Origin: Leptolyngbya sp.
Lineage (GTDB): Bacteria > Cyanobacteriota > Cyanobacteriia > Phormidesmidales > Phormidesmidaceae
Assembly: GCA_003249105.1 (NCBI GenBank)
Contig: QBLT01000001.1
Coordinates: 28,648-92,647, forward strand
DNA: 64,000 bases
Direction of reading: 5' to 3'
In this document: positions 1 to 9,584 of the stretch, one piece after another
Layout: each line of letters begins with the position of its first letter
How positions within the stretch are numbered: position 1 is the stretch's first letter
Position numbers and translations under genes: made by a program
Notes under the pieces: generated by a model
The model's database searches: none
The model's input: the letters and a program-made list of their open reading frames with translations, nothing else
What the model was told of the DNA's origin: nothing

Positions 1-200
1 GGGGCAGGTTCCCTCAGCACCACTTCGGGGATAGATGTCGGCAGCAGCACCGGGATGCTCGATGCTGCCTCAACCTCTGCCGCCACCGTCTGAAAGACCG
101 GGGGCACTACCTCAGCCCCTAGGGTGCGATCGCTCTGTGCCCGCGCCGAACATCCCGCCAGCAGGGCGCACAGGAGCAAAATCAAAAGCTGTGTCTTCAT
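1..200 (-). CDS. Small lipoprotein, truncated by left window edge (MKTQLLILLLCALLAGCSARAQSDRTLGAEVV...)
   Basis: Minus-strand frame opens at ATG 200 with a signal peptide and lipobox LLAGC; its start overlaps the stop of the upstream gene (ATGA). Absent from the ORF track because it is open-ended. Confidence 0.65.
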   Translation of the reverse strand, partial: MKTQLLILLLCALLAGCSARAQSDRTLGAEVVPPVFQTVAAEVEAASSIPVLLPTSIPEVVLREPA

Positions 201-640
201 TGCCCACCCCCATCGGCAACGTACTGCTGCCAAAGCATTTGGGCATCGGCGATCGCCAGGCCGCAGAGGTCAACCAGGTCGTTGGCCCGGTAGGCACCAC
301 CCGTACCGCAAAAGGTTTCCCAGCCACCGGGGGCTCGGCGCAGCAGGGTCATGCCGCCGCCTTCGCCATACCAGTAGTCGGCAATGCCATAGTCGCCGGT
401 CTGGGAAAGGGTACCAATCTCGGCTTCCACCTCGGGGGGGCGCTGGTCGTCGAGCAGCGCCTGCACGGCGGCGCGGGGAGTGCGACCCGAGAAGGTGATC
501 TCACGGCTGTCTTGAGCCGTGACCGGCAGAACAAAAATGATGGTGTGCAGCACCAGGGCCAAACACAGGCCAAAGACCGCCCAAGCAGAGGGTTTGCTCT
601 CAAAGACGCTGAGCGCTTTTCGTAGAAATCGATCAAACAT
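197..640 (-). CDS. Conserved hypothetical membrane/exported protein of the conjugation cluster
   Basis: 147 aa ORF with N-terminal hydrophobic segment, co-directional and tightly packed with the T4SS genes. Confidence 0.6.
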   Translation of the reverse strand: MFDRFLRKALSVFESKPSAWAVFGLCLALVLHTIIFVLPVTAQDSREITFSGRTPRAAVQALLDDQRPPEVEAEIGTLSQTGDYGIADYWYGEGGGMTLLRRAPGGWETFCGTGGAYRANDLVDLCGLAIADAQMLWQQYVADGGGQ

Positions 641-653
641 ATTGCCGGCCTCA

Positions 654-3086
654 CTAATTGGTTACTCGATAGATCGCCCGTCGCCCACCTCCGTAGGAAG
701 GCGAGAAATAGCCATCGGACACCCAGGTAAACGAGGCTTCGCCCCTGGCAGCCTTGGATGAACTGTTGGACACCACCTGGGTACAGCCCGCATTCATACA
801 GACGCCGATGTGCTGTCGTCCGCCCCCCATATCAATCACATTCAGGTCGCCGGGCTGGGCTTCGTTGGCGTTGACGCTAATGCCGCGTCCGCCCTTGATG
901 GCACTTTCGACGCCGCGCACCGCCAGGTTGCCGTAGGGAGGGCCACCGCCCAGGGTCTGAATGCCTGCTTTGTGCAGTACGTAGTTGACCATGCCCGCGC
1001 AGCCCAATCGGCCCTGGTTGGTGCCCGGTATGCGAGAGGCGCTAAAGTTTTCAGCCTGAACGGCCCTGACCCCAGCCATGATCTTGGCGTTGAGGTCGCC
1101 GCCACCGCCTGCCTGGGTTTCAAGGGTCGAGCACGATTGCAGCGCCTCGTAGAAGCGCTGGGACTGCTGGGCGGTGTAGTCCATCTTGTCGGCATCGTTG
1201 ACGATGCGGCGGGCATTGCGGAAGTCGGCCTTGCCGTTGCCAATGTAGGTGCCGAGGCCCACCCCGGTGAACAGACCATCGCGCATGCCAATGACGGTAA
1301 TTTTGGCGGCAGTGTCGGGGTCGTTGGCCAGGTCAGGATTGTTGACCAAGTCGATGCCTAACACCTGGCCCATCTTGCGGTAGTTGGCCTCCCAGGTGAG
1401 CTGCACATAGCCCCTGCCGTAGTAGCAACCGCTGCCATAGGTGCCGCAGCCCACCCCCTGCTCACTGATCGGGCTCCAACGCCCCTCTAGCTCGGTGGAA
1501 ACGGTACCGAGGATGTAGGCCAGCTGAGCTTTATCGGTCACCCCAGCCTCGTTAGCGGCGGCGATGATGCGGGGGATGTGCTCTCTGGCCCCGGCGGCTT
1601 CGCTGGAATGGCGCAGGGCACCAATCAAGCTATCCAGGCAGGGCTCATCCATCTGCACGGGAGAGCCGCCGGAGCCATAGTAGGAACCACCCAGGTCTTG
1701 GCTGACGTAGCGCTGAAGCTCGGGCGGGACGTCTAGGCCACCCGAAGCGCCGCCGCTGCCGTCCAGGGGGCCGGTCAGAACAAAGCCCTTTTCCGTCGTG
1801 CTCCAGATGGGGATAGGCCCAATAAAGTAGGGGGTACAGCCCAGGGGCGCAAAGAATGAATTACTGCAAAAGCGGGTGTATAACGAAAATCGCCCCGTCC
1901 CCTCTGACTCGGTGGTGTCAGACAGTACGACTTTGAACACGGCCCCAAAGGGCACTCGCCCAGTGGGTTCCATACCGCCATTGACAGCGGCGAGAATGCC
2001 GCTGCCGCCGCGCACCATCTGCTGGCCCGGCCCAGTGCCCCCGGCGATCCATTGGGCACCGTGCATCTTACCTGGCCCCGCCAGCTCCAGGTGGGCGCAG
2101 CCCCGTGCTTGGGCACATTGCACTTCCCACCCTTCCACGTCGGAGCCGGTGATTGAGAATTGGGTGGGCGTTTGGGTGTGTTCTTGGTCGCCATAGGTGA
2201 CGTCGTGGGTGCCGCCAAACCCGTTGACTATCCCCGACAGCAGGCCGGGGAAGGCTCCCAAGGGGACTTGGTCAAGCCCTGGGATGTCGCTAATCGCCAG
2301 GTCTTGCCAGCCGTCGAGGTCTGCGATCTCAACTTGATCCAGCCCTGGGATGTCACCCACAGTAAATGTCTCTAGCTGGTCGAGGGCTGGCCCGGTAAAT
2401 TGAATCTCTCCCAGGTTGGCACCGCCTAGGAGGTGATCTGGGGAGGAAATCAAGTCGGTGATGGGGGTGACGCCGAACTGGTTGAGGGCCTGTTGGATAA
2501 ATTGCTCTGGGTTGATAGCCCCGGCAGGCAAGTCTCCGGTTTGCTCGGCTAGCGCCAGGAGCTCGGGGCGCACGGCGGCGTTGAAGGCGCTCTGCAGGGC
2601 GGGCACATCTTGCAGGGCCAGGTCTTGCACACCGGCCAGGTTGGCTAAGCTGCCGAGGGTCTGTCGCTGCAATAGGGTGTGAAACTGGGATAGGGAAATA
2701 GCGTTGGTGTCTACGCCAGAGGCTTGGGCAATCTCGGCCAGGGTGAGGGCCTGGGGCAGGAAGCTGCTGCCCAGGTCGCCGAGGCGAAAGATGTCGGTGA
2801 AGGCTGCGCCGGGCTGCCAGCTGCGGGCGGTATCGAACCCGGTTTGGCTCGATAGCTCGGGGGGGAGGCCAGCGATTTGCCCTGGGGTGGTGGCGAGGCC
2901 CAGGTCGCGAAAGGTGGTGGTGAGAAAGTTTTGGTAGGTGACAGGGGCGGCGGATTGGGCAATCGCGGGGTTGAGCTGAGCAATGGCTAGCAGGCCAACG
3001 AGGGCGAGGGCAGCCAGCAGAGCCAGCAGCAGCGATCTGAGGGTCGCTGCTTTTTGGGTAGCGGCCAGGCTGATTTTTGCAAGCAT
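654..3086 (-). CDS. Two-domain peptidoglycan hydrolase: exported N-terminal region, GH19 chitinase/lysozyme-like domain, C-terminal NlpC/P60-CHAP-like domain
   Basis: 810 aa. Central 'AQLAYILGTVSTELEGRWSPISE...GRGYVQLTWEANYRKMGQVLGIDLVNNPDLANDPDTAAKI' is GH19-like; C-terminal 'GCAGMVNYVLHKAG...PGDLNVIDMGGGRQHIGVCM' is NlpC/P60/CHAP-like; N-terminal signal/TM segment. Confidence 0.8.
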   Translation of the reverse strand: MLAKISLAATQKAATLRSLLLALLAALALVGLLAIAQLNPAIAQSAAPVTYQNFLTTTFRDLGLATTPGQIAGLPPELSSQTGFDTARSWQPGAAFTDIFRLGDLGSSFLPQALTLAEIAQASGVDTNAISLSQFHTLLQRQTLGSLANLAGVQDLALQDVPALQSAFNAAVRPELLALAEQTGDLPAGAINPEQFIQQALNQFGVTPITDLISSPDHLLGGANLGEIQFTGPALDQLETFTVGDIPGLDQVEIADLDGWQDLAISDIPGLDQVPLGAFPGLLSGIVNGFGGTHDVTYGDQEHTQTPTQFSITGSDVEGWEVQCAQARGCAHLELAGPGKMHGAQWIAGGTGPGQQMVRGGSGILAAVNGGMEPTGRVPFGAVFKVVLSDTTESEGTGRFSLYTRFCSNSFFAPLGCTPYFIGPIPIWSTTEKGFVLTGPLDGSGGASGGLDVPPELQRYVSQDLGGSYYGSGGSPVQMDEPCLDSLIGALRHSSEAAGAREHIPRIIAAANEAGVTDKAQLAYILGTVSTELEGRWSPISEQGVGCGTYGSGCYYGRGYVQLTWEANYRKMGQVLGIDLVNNPDLANDPDTAAKITVIGMRDGLFTGVGLGTYIGNGKADFRNARRIVNDADKMDYTAQQSQRFYEALQSCSTLETQAGGGGDLNAKIMAGVRAVQAENFSASRIPGTNQGRLGCAGMVNYVLHKAGIQTLGGGPPYGNLAVRGVESAIKGGRGISVNANEAQPGDLNVIDMGGGRQHIGVCMNAGCTQVVSNSSSKAARGEASFTWVSDGYFSPSYGGGRRAIYRVTN

Positions 3087-3414
3087 TCAGGTTACGCGGA
3101 GCGCTGATGCCTGAACGGTAGTGGAGCAATATGGCTGCTATATTGCGTGCGACATGCAGGGGATGAAGAACTGATAATTTTTAGCTAAAAATCACGAGAT
3201 GGTTTTCCCATACGCAGGCATGATGGCGAAGCAAGCATGGAGAACTCTTGCTCATCCCTCTCGAAGCTGCACTAACGTTGCACATTACCCGCTGCAGATA
3301 AACTCTGCATCATGCCCGATCGACTCTCGGCGGTCGGTGTGAATGGGCGTTATTATGTCGCTGTTAATAAGTATTGAAGCAGATTTTAATTGACCATAAT
3401 GGCTCTCGGAAAAC

Positions 3415-4149
3415 CTACTTATTTTTACTTAGTAGTTTTTTTAAGTTTGAAATTAGGGCAACATCCGTCTGGTCAGGCCTAATGTGCCATACTTCAGACA
3501 ACTGGAGCGTAGCTTTTTGAACATCCCAGGGCATTATACTTTTGCGATTTAACTTTGCGAACGGACCATCTGTTTCAGTAAGCACTCTATCTTTAGGCAT
3601 TTCCCTAATTAAGGACTTCCCTTTTTCTGTGGCAAGCATTGCTGGACCTACCGAAAACCAACATCCCATAGAAATAGCGCGCTTAAGTTGTGTTTTTGTT
3701 CCAGTAAACCAGTGCAAGATTGGAGTACCTGCATCTTCGTAATTAGCTAGGCAGTCAAGCACTGAATCAACAGCACCTCGACTGTGAATAGACATGATAC
3801 GACCACCAGATTTTTCTACCGTACTTAGAATATGATTAAAAACTTTAGTTTGAACCTCCTTGTATTTGGCGTATTTCTTACTACCATCTAATCCTATTTC
3901 TCCAACATATTTTGTTTGTGATATTAGTTCATCAAATAGCTCAACCTCATGATATCGTTCGTGAGCTAACTGAGGATGCAGCCCTAAAGATGTTTTGATA
4001 CGCTCACAGTCTTGTACTAATGTTTTAGTGCCATGCCATGCTTTTGGGGTAGTTGTCACCGAAAGAATATAAAAATTTTGCAATTTACACTGTAGAACAA
4101 CTTTTTGAGGATCTTTGTATAAGTCGAGATGGCAGTGCATGTCGATCAT
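3415..4149 (-). CDS. qatD: QatD-like TatD-family metal-dependent DNase
   Basis: 'MIDMHCHLDLYKDP...' (HxH), 'GEIGLDG', 'IHSRG', 'TETDGPF' are TatD signatures; overlaps the stop of the QueC-like gene as in Qat operons. Confidence 0.85.
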   Translation of the reverse strand: MIDMHCHLDLYKDPQKVVLQCKLQNFYILSVTTTPKAWHGTKTLVQDCERIKTSLGLHPQLAHERYHEVELFDELISQTKYVGEIGLDGSKKYAKYKEVQTKVFNHILSTVEKSGGRIMSIHSRGAVDSVLDCLANYEDAGTPILHWFTGTKTQLKRAISMGCWFSVGPAMLATEKGKSLIREMPKDRVLTETDGPFAKLNRKSIMPWDVQKATLQLSEVWHIRPDQTDVALISNLKKLLSKNK

Positions 4150-5474
4150 TAAATGATTCCCTTGCTGTACAAAAACTGTTCTACTTCTCTTATTCCACGC
4201 ACGAAAACTTCTTTGTATTTATCTCGTATTTCCGCATCATAAGAAAGCGAACCATTATCCGATATCCAATCAAAAATATTTGCGCTTGACAACTTTTGAA
4301 TTGCAATTATTAGAGCAAATAGGTCATCACGGCTTCCAGGATCTCGCATAGTTATAGCTAGATCCTGATGCTCATATGAGATTAACTCAGGAATGCCTGA
4401 AGTCATAAGTGCGGCCCGTCTAATAATACATGGAACACACTTACCGCATTGCTGGCGTTTACGTTTCCATTTACTGCAAGATACGGTGCTAGATACGATT
4501 CCCTTCAAGATATTTTGATTCTTACATTCTCTTAACATTTCACCTTTTGTTTTAAATTGATAAGGATTAAAAATAGTCACTTTAATTCCTACGGCGTCAA
4601 ATATTGACTGCATCAAATCAAAGAAATATGGATGCGTGGTTCGAGTACTCAAAGAACCTATGCGTCTTGCTGTCAAGGGTGGATTGAGCGAAATAAATCC
4701 ATTTTCTGGGATAAAAAAATTAACACTGTCCAAATCACTGGCTCGAGATAAAGCAGATGCTCCAACAACACCAAAAGCCAGAAAATTTAGGCTTCGTGTA
4801 CGCATAGTTATATCTGTTTTACCATTAATTGATAGTGGGTTAGCGTTCACCGAGAAACGAGAGAATCTTCCGATTAGTTTTCGAATAATCTTGTCTTGGT
4901 AAGATTTATCTCCTTTATAAGCATGGCTTACTAAAAGTGGAATATGACCATCTTCTATGAAGTTAATTACCCCAATTGCACTATCAAGACCACCAGAAAA
5001 TAAACTAATACAGTTTCTTTCACGCAGAGGAGTCAAGCGGTATCTTTGACGGCGAGTATATGGATTTGGCGGTGCATATCCGCCAGCTTTGATCTCAAGA
5101 TTCCATAAGTCACCACTTAGGAAGTGTAGCGCTTTTTCAAGTGTTTCCTTCTGACTTTGCCAAACCGTAGGTTGATGCAAAGAAACTTGCAGCTTGATAT
5201 CTCTTGTCCAACCATCAGCAGATGTCTTTCTTTGAACAAAGGTGTCTGCTGCAGTAACTGCTAATGCAATAGTCATAAAATCAAATTCAGCAGAGGAAAT
5301 ACGAATTCCTAGCCTTTTGACTGGATCAAGTAAAGAATTGCCAATAGCCGCCATATTTCCTTGCTGCCTTCCATCCAGTCCATAAATCTGTACTGGAATT
5401 ACATCGTCTGACCATTGTGGAAGAGCGCTCAGTTTATGATCTACAGCTACCGTTATCATAAGTATGACTCCCAT
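4149..5474 (-). CDS. qatC: QatC-like QueC-family PP-loop protein
   Basis: 'CISLFSGGLDSAIGVINFI' PP-loop SGGxDS motif; C-terminal Cys cluster 'CSKWKRKRQQCGKCVPCIIRRAAL'; adjacent to KAP NTPase and TatD genes. Confidence 0.85.
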   Translation of the reverse strand: MGVILMITVAVDHKLSALPQWSDDVIPVQIYGLDGRQQGNMAAIGNSLLDPVKRLGIRISSAEFDFMTIALAVTAADTFVQRKTSADGWTRDIKLQVSLHQPTVWQSQKETLEKALHFLSGDLWNLEIKAGGYAPPNPYTRRQRYRLTPLRERNCISLFSGGLDSAIGVINFIEDGHIPLLVSHAYKGDKSYQDKIIRKLIGRFSRFSVNANPLSINGKTDITMRTRSLNFLAFGVVGASALSRASDLDSVNFFIPENGFISLNPPLTARRIGSLSTRTTHPYFFDLMQSIFDAVGIKVTIFNPYQFKTKGEMLRECKNQNILKGIVSSTVSCSKWKRKRQQCGKCVPCIIRRAALMTSGIPELISYEHQDLAITMRDPGSRDDLFALIIAIQKLSSANIFDWISDNGSLSYDAEIRDKYKEVFVRGIREVEQFLYSKGII

Positions 5475-6211
5475 TCTGACCAGACAGCGCTTATAACTGA
5501 ACGTTGTAGGTTAATTATCTGACTGTTAGTAAGTGTTCTCATATTTTCCGAAAATAAGGGAGCCATATATAGGTCAACCTCTACTTTAATTAGCTCCATT
5601 AACGAGTTTTCTGCTGCAATAGACTGGCTTGGTGTTTCTGCCTTAATCCATGCTTTACCGGCATCTTGAACCACCTGAAGGAAGATACTTTCTGCCATAT
5701 AAGCAATCATCGTATTAACAATGATTTCATCAGTAATTGAAGTAGGATCAAAAATACTTACCCCATCTAGAGCCTCTACAAGAGCGTGTTTCAGTGCAAT
5801 TCTAATTTTGTCAGAATCACCGCCTATAGGAGTGAGGGATTGAGTAATGGTATCAATTGCCTGTTCGCATGGCATTCCTGTGAGAGAACCCACATCAAGT
5901 ACTAAGTCTCCTGCCCCAGTTCCTCTACCACTGGCCAGCGCGCTATATAGTGCAGCACCTGCTTTTGTTGTGTTGCCTAACCGTCTAGTTGCGGTATCAC
6001 TACCTCCAGTACCTTTCCTGGCGTAGTGTCCCAGGGCAGACTTTAGAGCAGACTGGTTGCTAGTCCTAACAAATTCACCAAATGATCGTCGGAAGGGTTG
6101 AAAGCGTGATGACGGTGAACTCGGTAAAGGGACTTGTGGCTGATCATCTGCCCAAGGCGGAACAAGAGGAGATCCACCTCCAGGTCCAGGACTTGACTGT
6201 GATGTCCCCAC
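5456..6211 (-). CDS. qatB: QatB-like protein
   Basis: 251 aa, Ser/Pro/Gly-rich N-terminus then helical 'FRRSFGEFVRTSNQSALKSALGHYARKGTGGSDTATRRLGNTTKAGAALYSAL'; located between KAP ATPase and QueC-like genes. Confidence 0.8.
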   Translation of the reverse strand: MGTSQSSPGPGGGSPLVPPWADDQPQVPLPSSPSSRFQPFRRSFGEFVRTSNQSALKSALGHYARKGTGGSDTATRRLGNTTKAGAALYSALASGRGTGAGDLVLDVGSLTGMPCEQAIDTITQSLTPIGGDSDKIRIALKHALVEALDGVSIFDPTSITDEIIVNTMIAYMAESIFLQVVQDAGKAWIKAETPSQSIAAENSLMELIKVEVDLYMAPLFSENMRTLTNSQIINLQRSVISAVWSEWESYL

Positions 6212-6213
6212 AA

Positions 6214-8016
6214 TTATGATTCCTTATACCACTCTTGACTTTTTAACAGAGCTTTCAGCCAGGGCTGTTGTTCACCGAGCCCCCGAATATATCGACGTAG
6301 TAAACTTGCCGCATCTGCGGAAGACTGGGCTAATAGACACCCTCCTTCAAAGCCTTCAGGCTTTTTATTCCAATCAGACACTTGTCTGAAATGATTGATA
6401 AGTTCCTCCATGACAGGAACTTGCTCTTCTACCAATAAAGAAGATAAAACTTTTTGCGCTCCAGGAGAAGATAAAGTTTTTGTCTGTGAAAGCACCTGTA
6501 AAGCTGTACGAGCGTTAGGAGATAATCCTACTATATAAATGCCCATGGGCAGAGTTTCCCTAGATAAGTAAACTGCCGCTCTCAAATCTATATCTTGTAA
6601 TTCAGGCTTCAGTTTACTCCACATCATGATAAAGTCGGAATTTTTCGTCCAACTCTCTGGACAGTTCGAAGGAAGCTGTTCTCCTTTCAAGTTTTCAAGA
6701 TCTCTAAGTATTTTTGGTTTTCCTAATTCACTGTCAATGAATCGGTAAAGCTCTGATGTTGCGTCTGCGCCAGCACAGCGCTCAAATATCACTAATTTAG
6801 TAATCAAGCTTTCATCCAAAGGAATTCCTCGCCGCTTTGCAACATTAGTTCGCATCTTAACTACGTTGAGCAAACGTTTAACAATACGAGGATTACCTTT
6901 AATACTTGGAGAAGTAGCTAAAATAGGAGCGATCCGATCAGTCAGGCTAAATGCTTCGATCAATCCCTCATTTTCCTTTGCATTAATTAGCTCTAATAGC
7001 TTGCTTGTCTCAATTAGATTTTCTCTCCAAGATTGCTGTAATGATCGCTCCAATTCAAGTCGAAGTTTTCCTAAATCAACTTCATTAATACCATTTTGAA
7101 GAGCGAGCAACATAAATAGATATGCTCTAATCTCACGGACTCCTGCTTTAGGAACCCGAATAGGGATCTGAATAAGCTTATCAATATAGTCAATCTGGTG
7201 GCGATCGCTTGTACCCTTGAAATAATCTGCGACTGCACCCCTGATCATGTCTTCATCAGCCGCTATGATAAATGCGGTATTTGGAAGAAACAGAAATAAA
7301 CGTATAGCCTCCAGTGTATGAATGGCGTTAGATGGCAAACACCTATCGAGGTTGTCAATAATAACAACTAGTGGACGCTTAAGCTCAGCCAACACCTCAC
7401 TATACTCTTTCCGAAAAGCAGCAATCTGTTGAGGTGGTGTAATCTTGGGAGTACCTTTTAAGAGTTCTGTTACAGCATCTTTTCCATCTTGGGCTTCTTT
7501 TGCTAAATCTTGGTAATCCTCCTGAGTAATTTGAGATTCTCCAGATGCTGCCTCAAGAAGCTTTTGACTTGAACTGATTCCTCTTGCAAGTAAACCTCCT
7601 GTGGGTACTCCATTTAGCAAAGCAAAGCCTTCGGCAGCCCAGCCTAAAGCACGAAATACATTAATGCGGCCTAGCAGTCCTTTCGTCTTCTTTAGTAAAT
7701 TTTCATTACCCTTAGCTGCTTCATTTAACTCTGTAGCAATAATCTCAAGAATTGATATACGTGCATCATCATAACCTTGATACAACCAGGCATCAAAATT
7801 TACAGTTATATATTTTTCGTCTTTTCCATCCGAGTCCTTTAATTCTTTTAGATCTTTCTCAACAAGCTTGAGGAGAGAAGACTTTCCCGCTCCCCAATTA
7901 CCAAAAATACCTATCGATATTGGGAGCATTCCTGGTGAAGTCAATATATCAACTGTCATCTTAGAAACTTCTCCAAAATTCAAATAATCAATTTCTGATT
8001 CTCTATCCGCCCACAT
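6214..8016 (-). CDS. qatA: QatA-like KAP-family P-loop NTPase (start set at ATG 8016, preceded by AGGAAGA)
   Basis: 'ISIGIFGNWGAGKSSLLKLVEKDLK' Walker A; 'PLVVIIDNLDRCLPSNAIHTLEAIRLFLFLPNTAFIIAADEDMI' KAP Walker B region; first gene of the qat operon. Confidence 0.88.
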   Translation of the reverse strand: MWADRESEIDYLNFGEVSKMTVDILTSPGMLPISIGIFGNWGAGKSSLLKLVEKDLKELKDSDGKDEKYITVNFDAWLYQGYDDARISILEIIATELNEAAKGNENLLKKTKGLLGRINVFRALGWAAEGFALLNGVPTGGLLARGISSSQKLLEAASGESQITQEDYQDLAKEAQDGKDAVTELLKGTPKITPPQQIAAFRKEYSEVLAELKRPLVVIIDNLDRCLPSNAIHTLEAIRLFLFLPNTAFIIAADEDMIRGAVADYFKGTSDRHQIDYIDKLIQIPIRVPKAGVREIRAYLFMLLALQNGINEVDLGKLRLELERSLQQSWRENLIETSKLLELINAKENEGLIEAFSLTDRIAPILATSPSIKGNPRIVKRLLNVVKMRTNVAKRRGIPLDESLITKLVIFERCAGADATSELYRFIDSELGKPKILRDLENLKGEQLPSNCPESWTKNSDFIMMWSKLKPELQDIDLRAAVYLSRETLPMGIYIVGLSPNARTALQVLSQTKTLSSPGAQKVLSSLLVEEQVPVMEELINHFRQVSDWNKKPEGFEGGCLLAQSSADAASLLRRYIRGLGEQQPWLKALLKSQEWYKES

Positions 8017-8042
8017 AAAATCTTCCTGAATTAATAAATTTA

Positions 8043-8082
8043 AAAGCAAGCTAAGTCATATAACTATGGCTTAGCTTGCTTT
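8043..8082. terminator. Strong bidirectional hairpin (17-bp arms, 6-nt loop) between qatA and the upstream operon
   Basis: aaagcaagctaagtcat-ataact-atggcttagcttgcttt; arms complementary except one G-T wobble; A-run on left, T-run on right. Confidence 0.65.
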
Positions 8083-8200
8083 CTCTCTGTACTCTGCATG
8101 ACATCCCGATCAAGGTGACTAGCCAGATCCTGAGTTGAATACCATCTCCTGAGAGGGAGTTATGATGAAAGCTGTAAGTATAACTTCTCGTTCTAGAGTG

Positions 8201-8345
8201 TTGTGCCGATCTTGATCAGGCTATCTCCCCAATATGGCGGATTATGCCGATTACCGTCTCGATAACTACCCCGTATCGGGGTGCTATACCGATCTTGCTA
8301 CGCACAAAAGACCTTTTGTGGGGTGTTATGCAGATGACTTCAGCA
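8201..8345. repeat. Degenerate ~42-bp direct repeat, four units (core T-T/C-A/G-T-G/A-C-C-G-A-T)
   Basis: Cores tgccgat 8204, tgccgat 8245, taccgat 8287, tgcagat 8329; spacing 41, 42, 42 bp; flanking g(t)g(t)tat and ccc(c)-gggg segments also recur. Confidence 0.55.
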
Positions 8346-8374
8346 ATTCTTTATCGTGGTACCACAATAGCTAG

Positions 8375-9370
8375 CTAATCCAGCTCAATCCCCCCCGTGG
8401 GCGGCGCAACCGCAGGCGAGATCGCACTCACTCCTTGCCGCACCGCAATCTGCTCAATCACCCGCAGCCGTTCATAATCTTGCCCCGTCAAATCATTCTG
8501 CGTCGTCACACCCGCTGCATCCGCCGCAAAGATCTGCCCCCGGCCATCCTTCGCCCGCAGCGAGGTTGAGCGATCTGCACCCCGCTCAACCTCATAGTCA
8601 GCCCCAATTAACTTAGCCGGGCCACCCCCTGGGTCAAAACAGGTATCCATCACCCGAGACAACAAACTCGCCACCCCAATCTGCTGCCCACCCACCGCAT
8701 CAGCAGGGCCGCCATCCGCCTCTCCTCCCGCCGAAGCCAAACCAGCTTTAGCTAAAGCTGGTTTAGACTCCACCACATCTGCATCCATCACCGAGGCATC
8801 GTGCTCCTGCCGAAAGGTGGCCGAAGCAAACATCTGATCACCATCTCGGTAAAACTCCAGCTTGCCGTCCTGAAATACCGAAACCGCTGGTGCATCGGCA
8901 GGCAGTTCGCGATCTTTCACCGCCATTTTCAGCCCGTCAATAAACCCAGGATTTGCCTGCTCGTGCTGCATCATGTCTACAACCATAGTGCCCTCGGTGG
9001 TCAACAGCACCGAGTCACCCACCTGAATCTGCACTACCCCTTGCACTCTGGGAGAGCGGCCAGGGGTAGTGACTAGATCGGTCGGGGGGTGTGGCCCCAG
9101 GCCATCAGGCACCTTTCCCGGCTCAGTATGAATCGGCCCTGCTGGTAGCCCCAGACGATCTGGGGTACCTTCTAGCGCGAGCCCAGGCACTAGCGGCGAT
9201 GGCTCAGCCCCCTTCTTCACTGGCGAGGATGGGGAATCATGAACCACCACCTGTCGCCCTTGAATCAAGGCAATAGCCGCCAAGATTCCACTCATCACGT
9301 CACGGATAGAGTGCTCGGCCTTATCGCCGTCGTGCCCACGCACCCCCGTCGTTTCTTCCAGTCCAGCCAT
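8375..9370 (-). CDS. Hypothetical protein of the conjugation cluster
   Basis: 331 aa ORF abutting the small ORF upstream of it in the T4CP operon; no recognisable domain. Confidence 0.55.
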   Translation of the reverse strand: MAGLEETTGVRGHDGDKAEHSIRDVMSGILAAIALIQGRQVVVHDSPSSPVKKGAEPSPLVPGLALEGTPDRLGLPAGPIHTEPGKVPDGLGPHPPTDLVTTPGRSPRVQGVVQIQVGDSVLLTTEGTMVVDMMQHEQANPGFIDGLKMAVKDRELPADAPAVSVFQDGKLEFYRDGDQMFASATFRQEHDASVMDADVVESKPALAKAGLASAGGEADGGPADAVGGQQIGVASLLSRVMDTCFDPGGGPAKLIGADYEVERGADRSTSLRAKDGRGQIFAADAAGVTTQNDLTGQDYERLRVIEQIAVRQGVSAISPAVAPPTGGIELD

Positions 9371-9371
9371 A

Positions 9372-9584
9372 TCAAACGTCCTCCCATGGGTCTGGGATAG
9401 TGGTCTCGGAGGCAGGCTCAGGCTCTTTGGCCTGTGGCACTGGGGTATCTGAGGAGGCCTGAGCAGCAGCTGTATCCGTCATCACGGGCATCGGGGCTCG
9501 GCCCGTGATGATGTCGGCAAGCCAGTTCACCGTCTTCACCATTTCGGGGTCAATGCCATTGGGGGGATAGCTGGGGTCTGCCAT
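9372..9584 (-). CDS. Hypothetical small protein downstream of the coupling protein
   Basis: 70 aa, overlaps the stop of the T4CP gene by one base. Confidence 0.5.
   Translation of the reverse strand: MADPSYPPNGIDPEMVKTVNWLADIITGRAPMPVMTDTAAAQASSDTPVPQAKEPEPASETTIPDPWEDV

Noticed and set aside
35-625. 196-aa plus-strand ORF from the track
   Set aside because: Antisense to the better supported minus-strand genes with signal peptide, lipobox and operon context.
2353-3129. 258-aa ORF antiparallel-frame within the 810-aa gene
   Set aside because: Arg/Pro-rich alternative frame of a strong coding gene; no independent support.
4149-5474. Housekeeping queuosine biosynthesis (QueC) gene
   Set aside because: The QueC-like protein is in operon with KAP ATPase, QatB-like and TatD genes; no other queuosine genes are present, so Qat defence explains it better.
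8201-8345. CRISPR array upstream of qatA
   Set aside because: The repeats are degenerate, the period (~42 bp) is too short for typical repeat plus spacer, and no cas genes are nearby.
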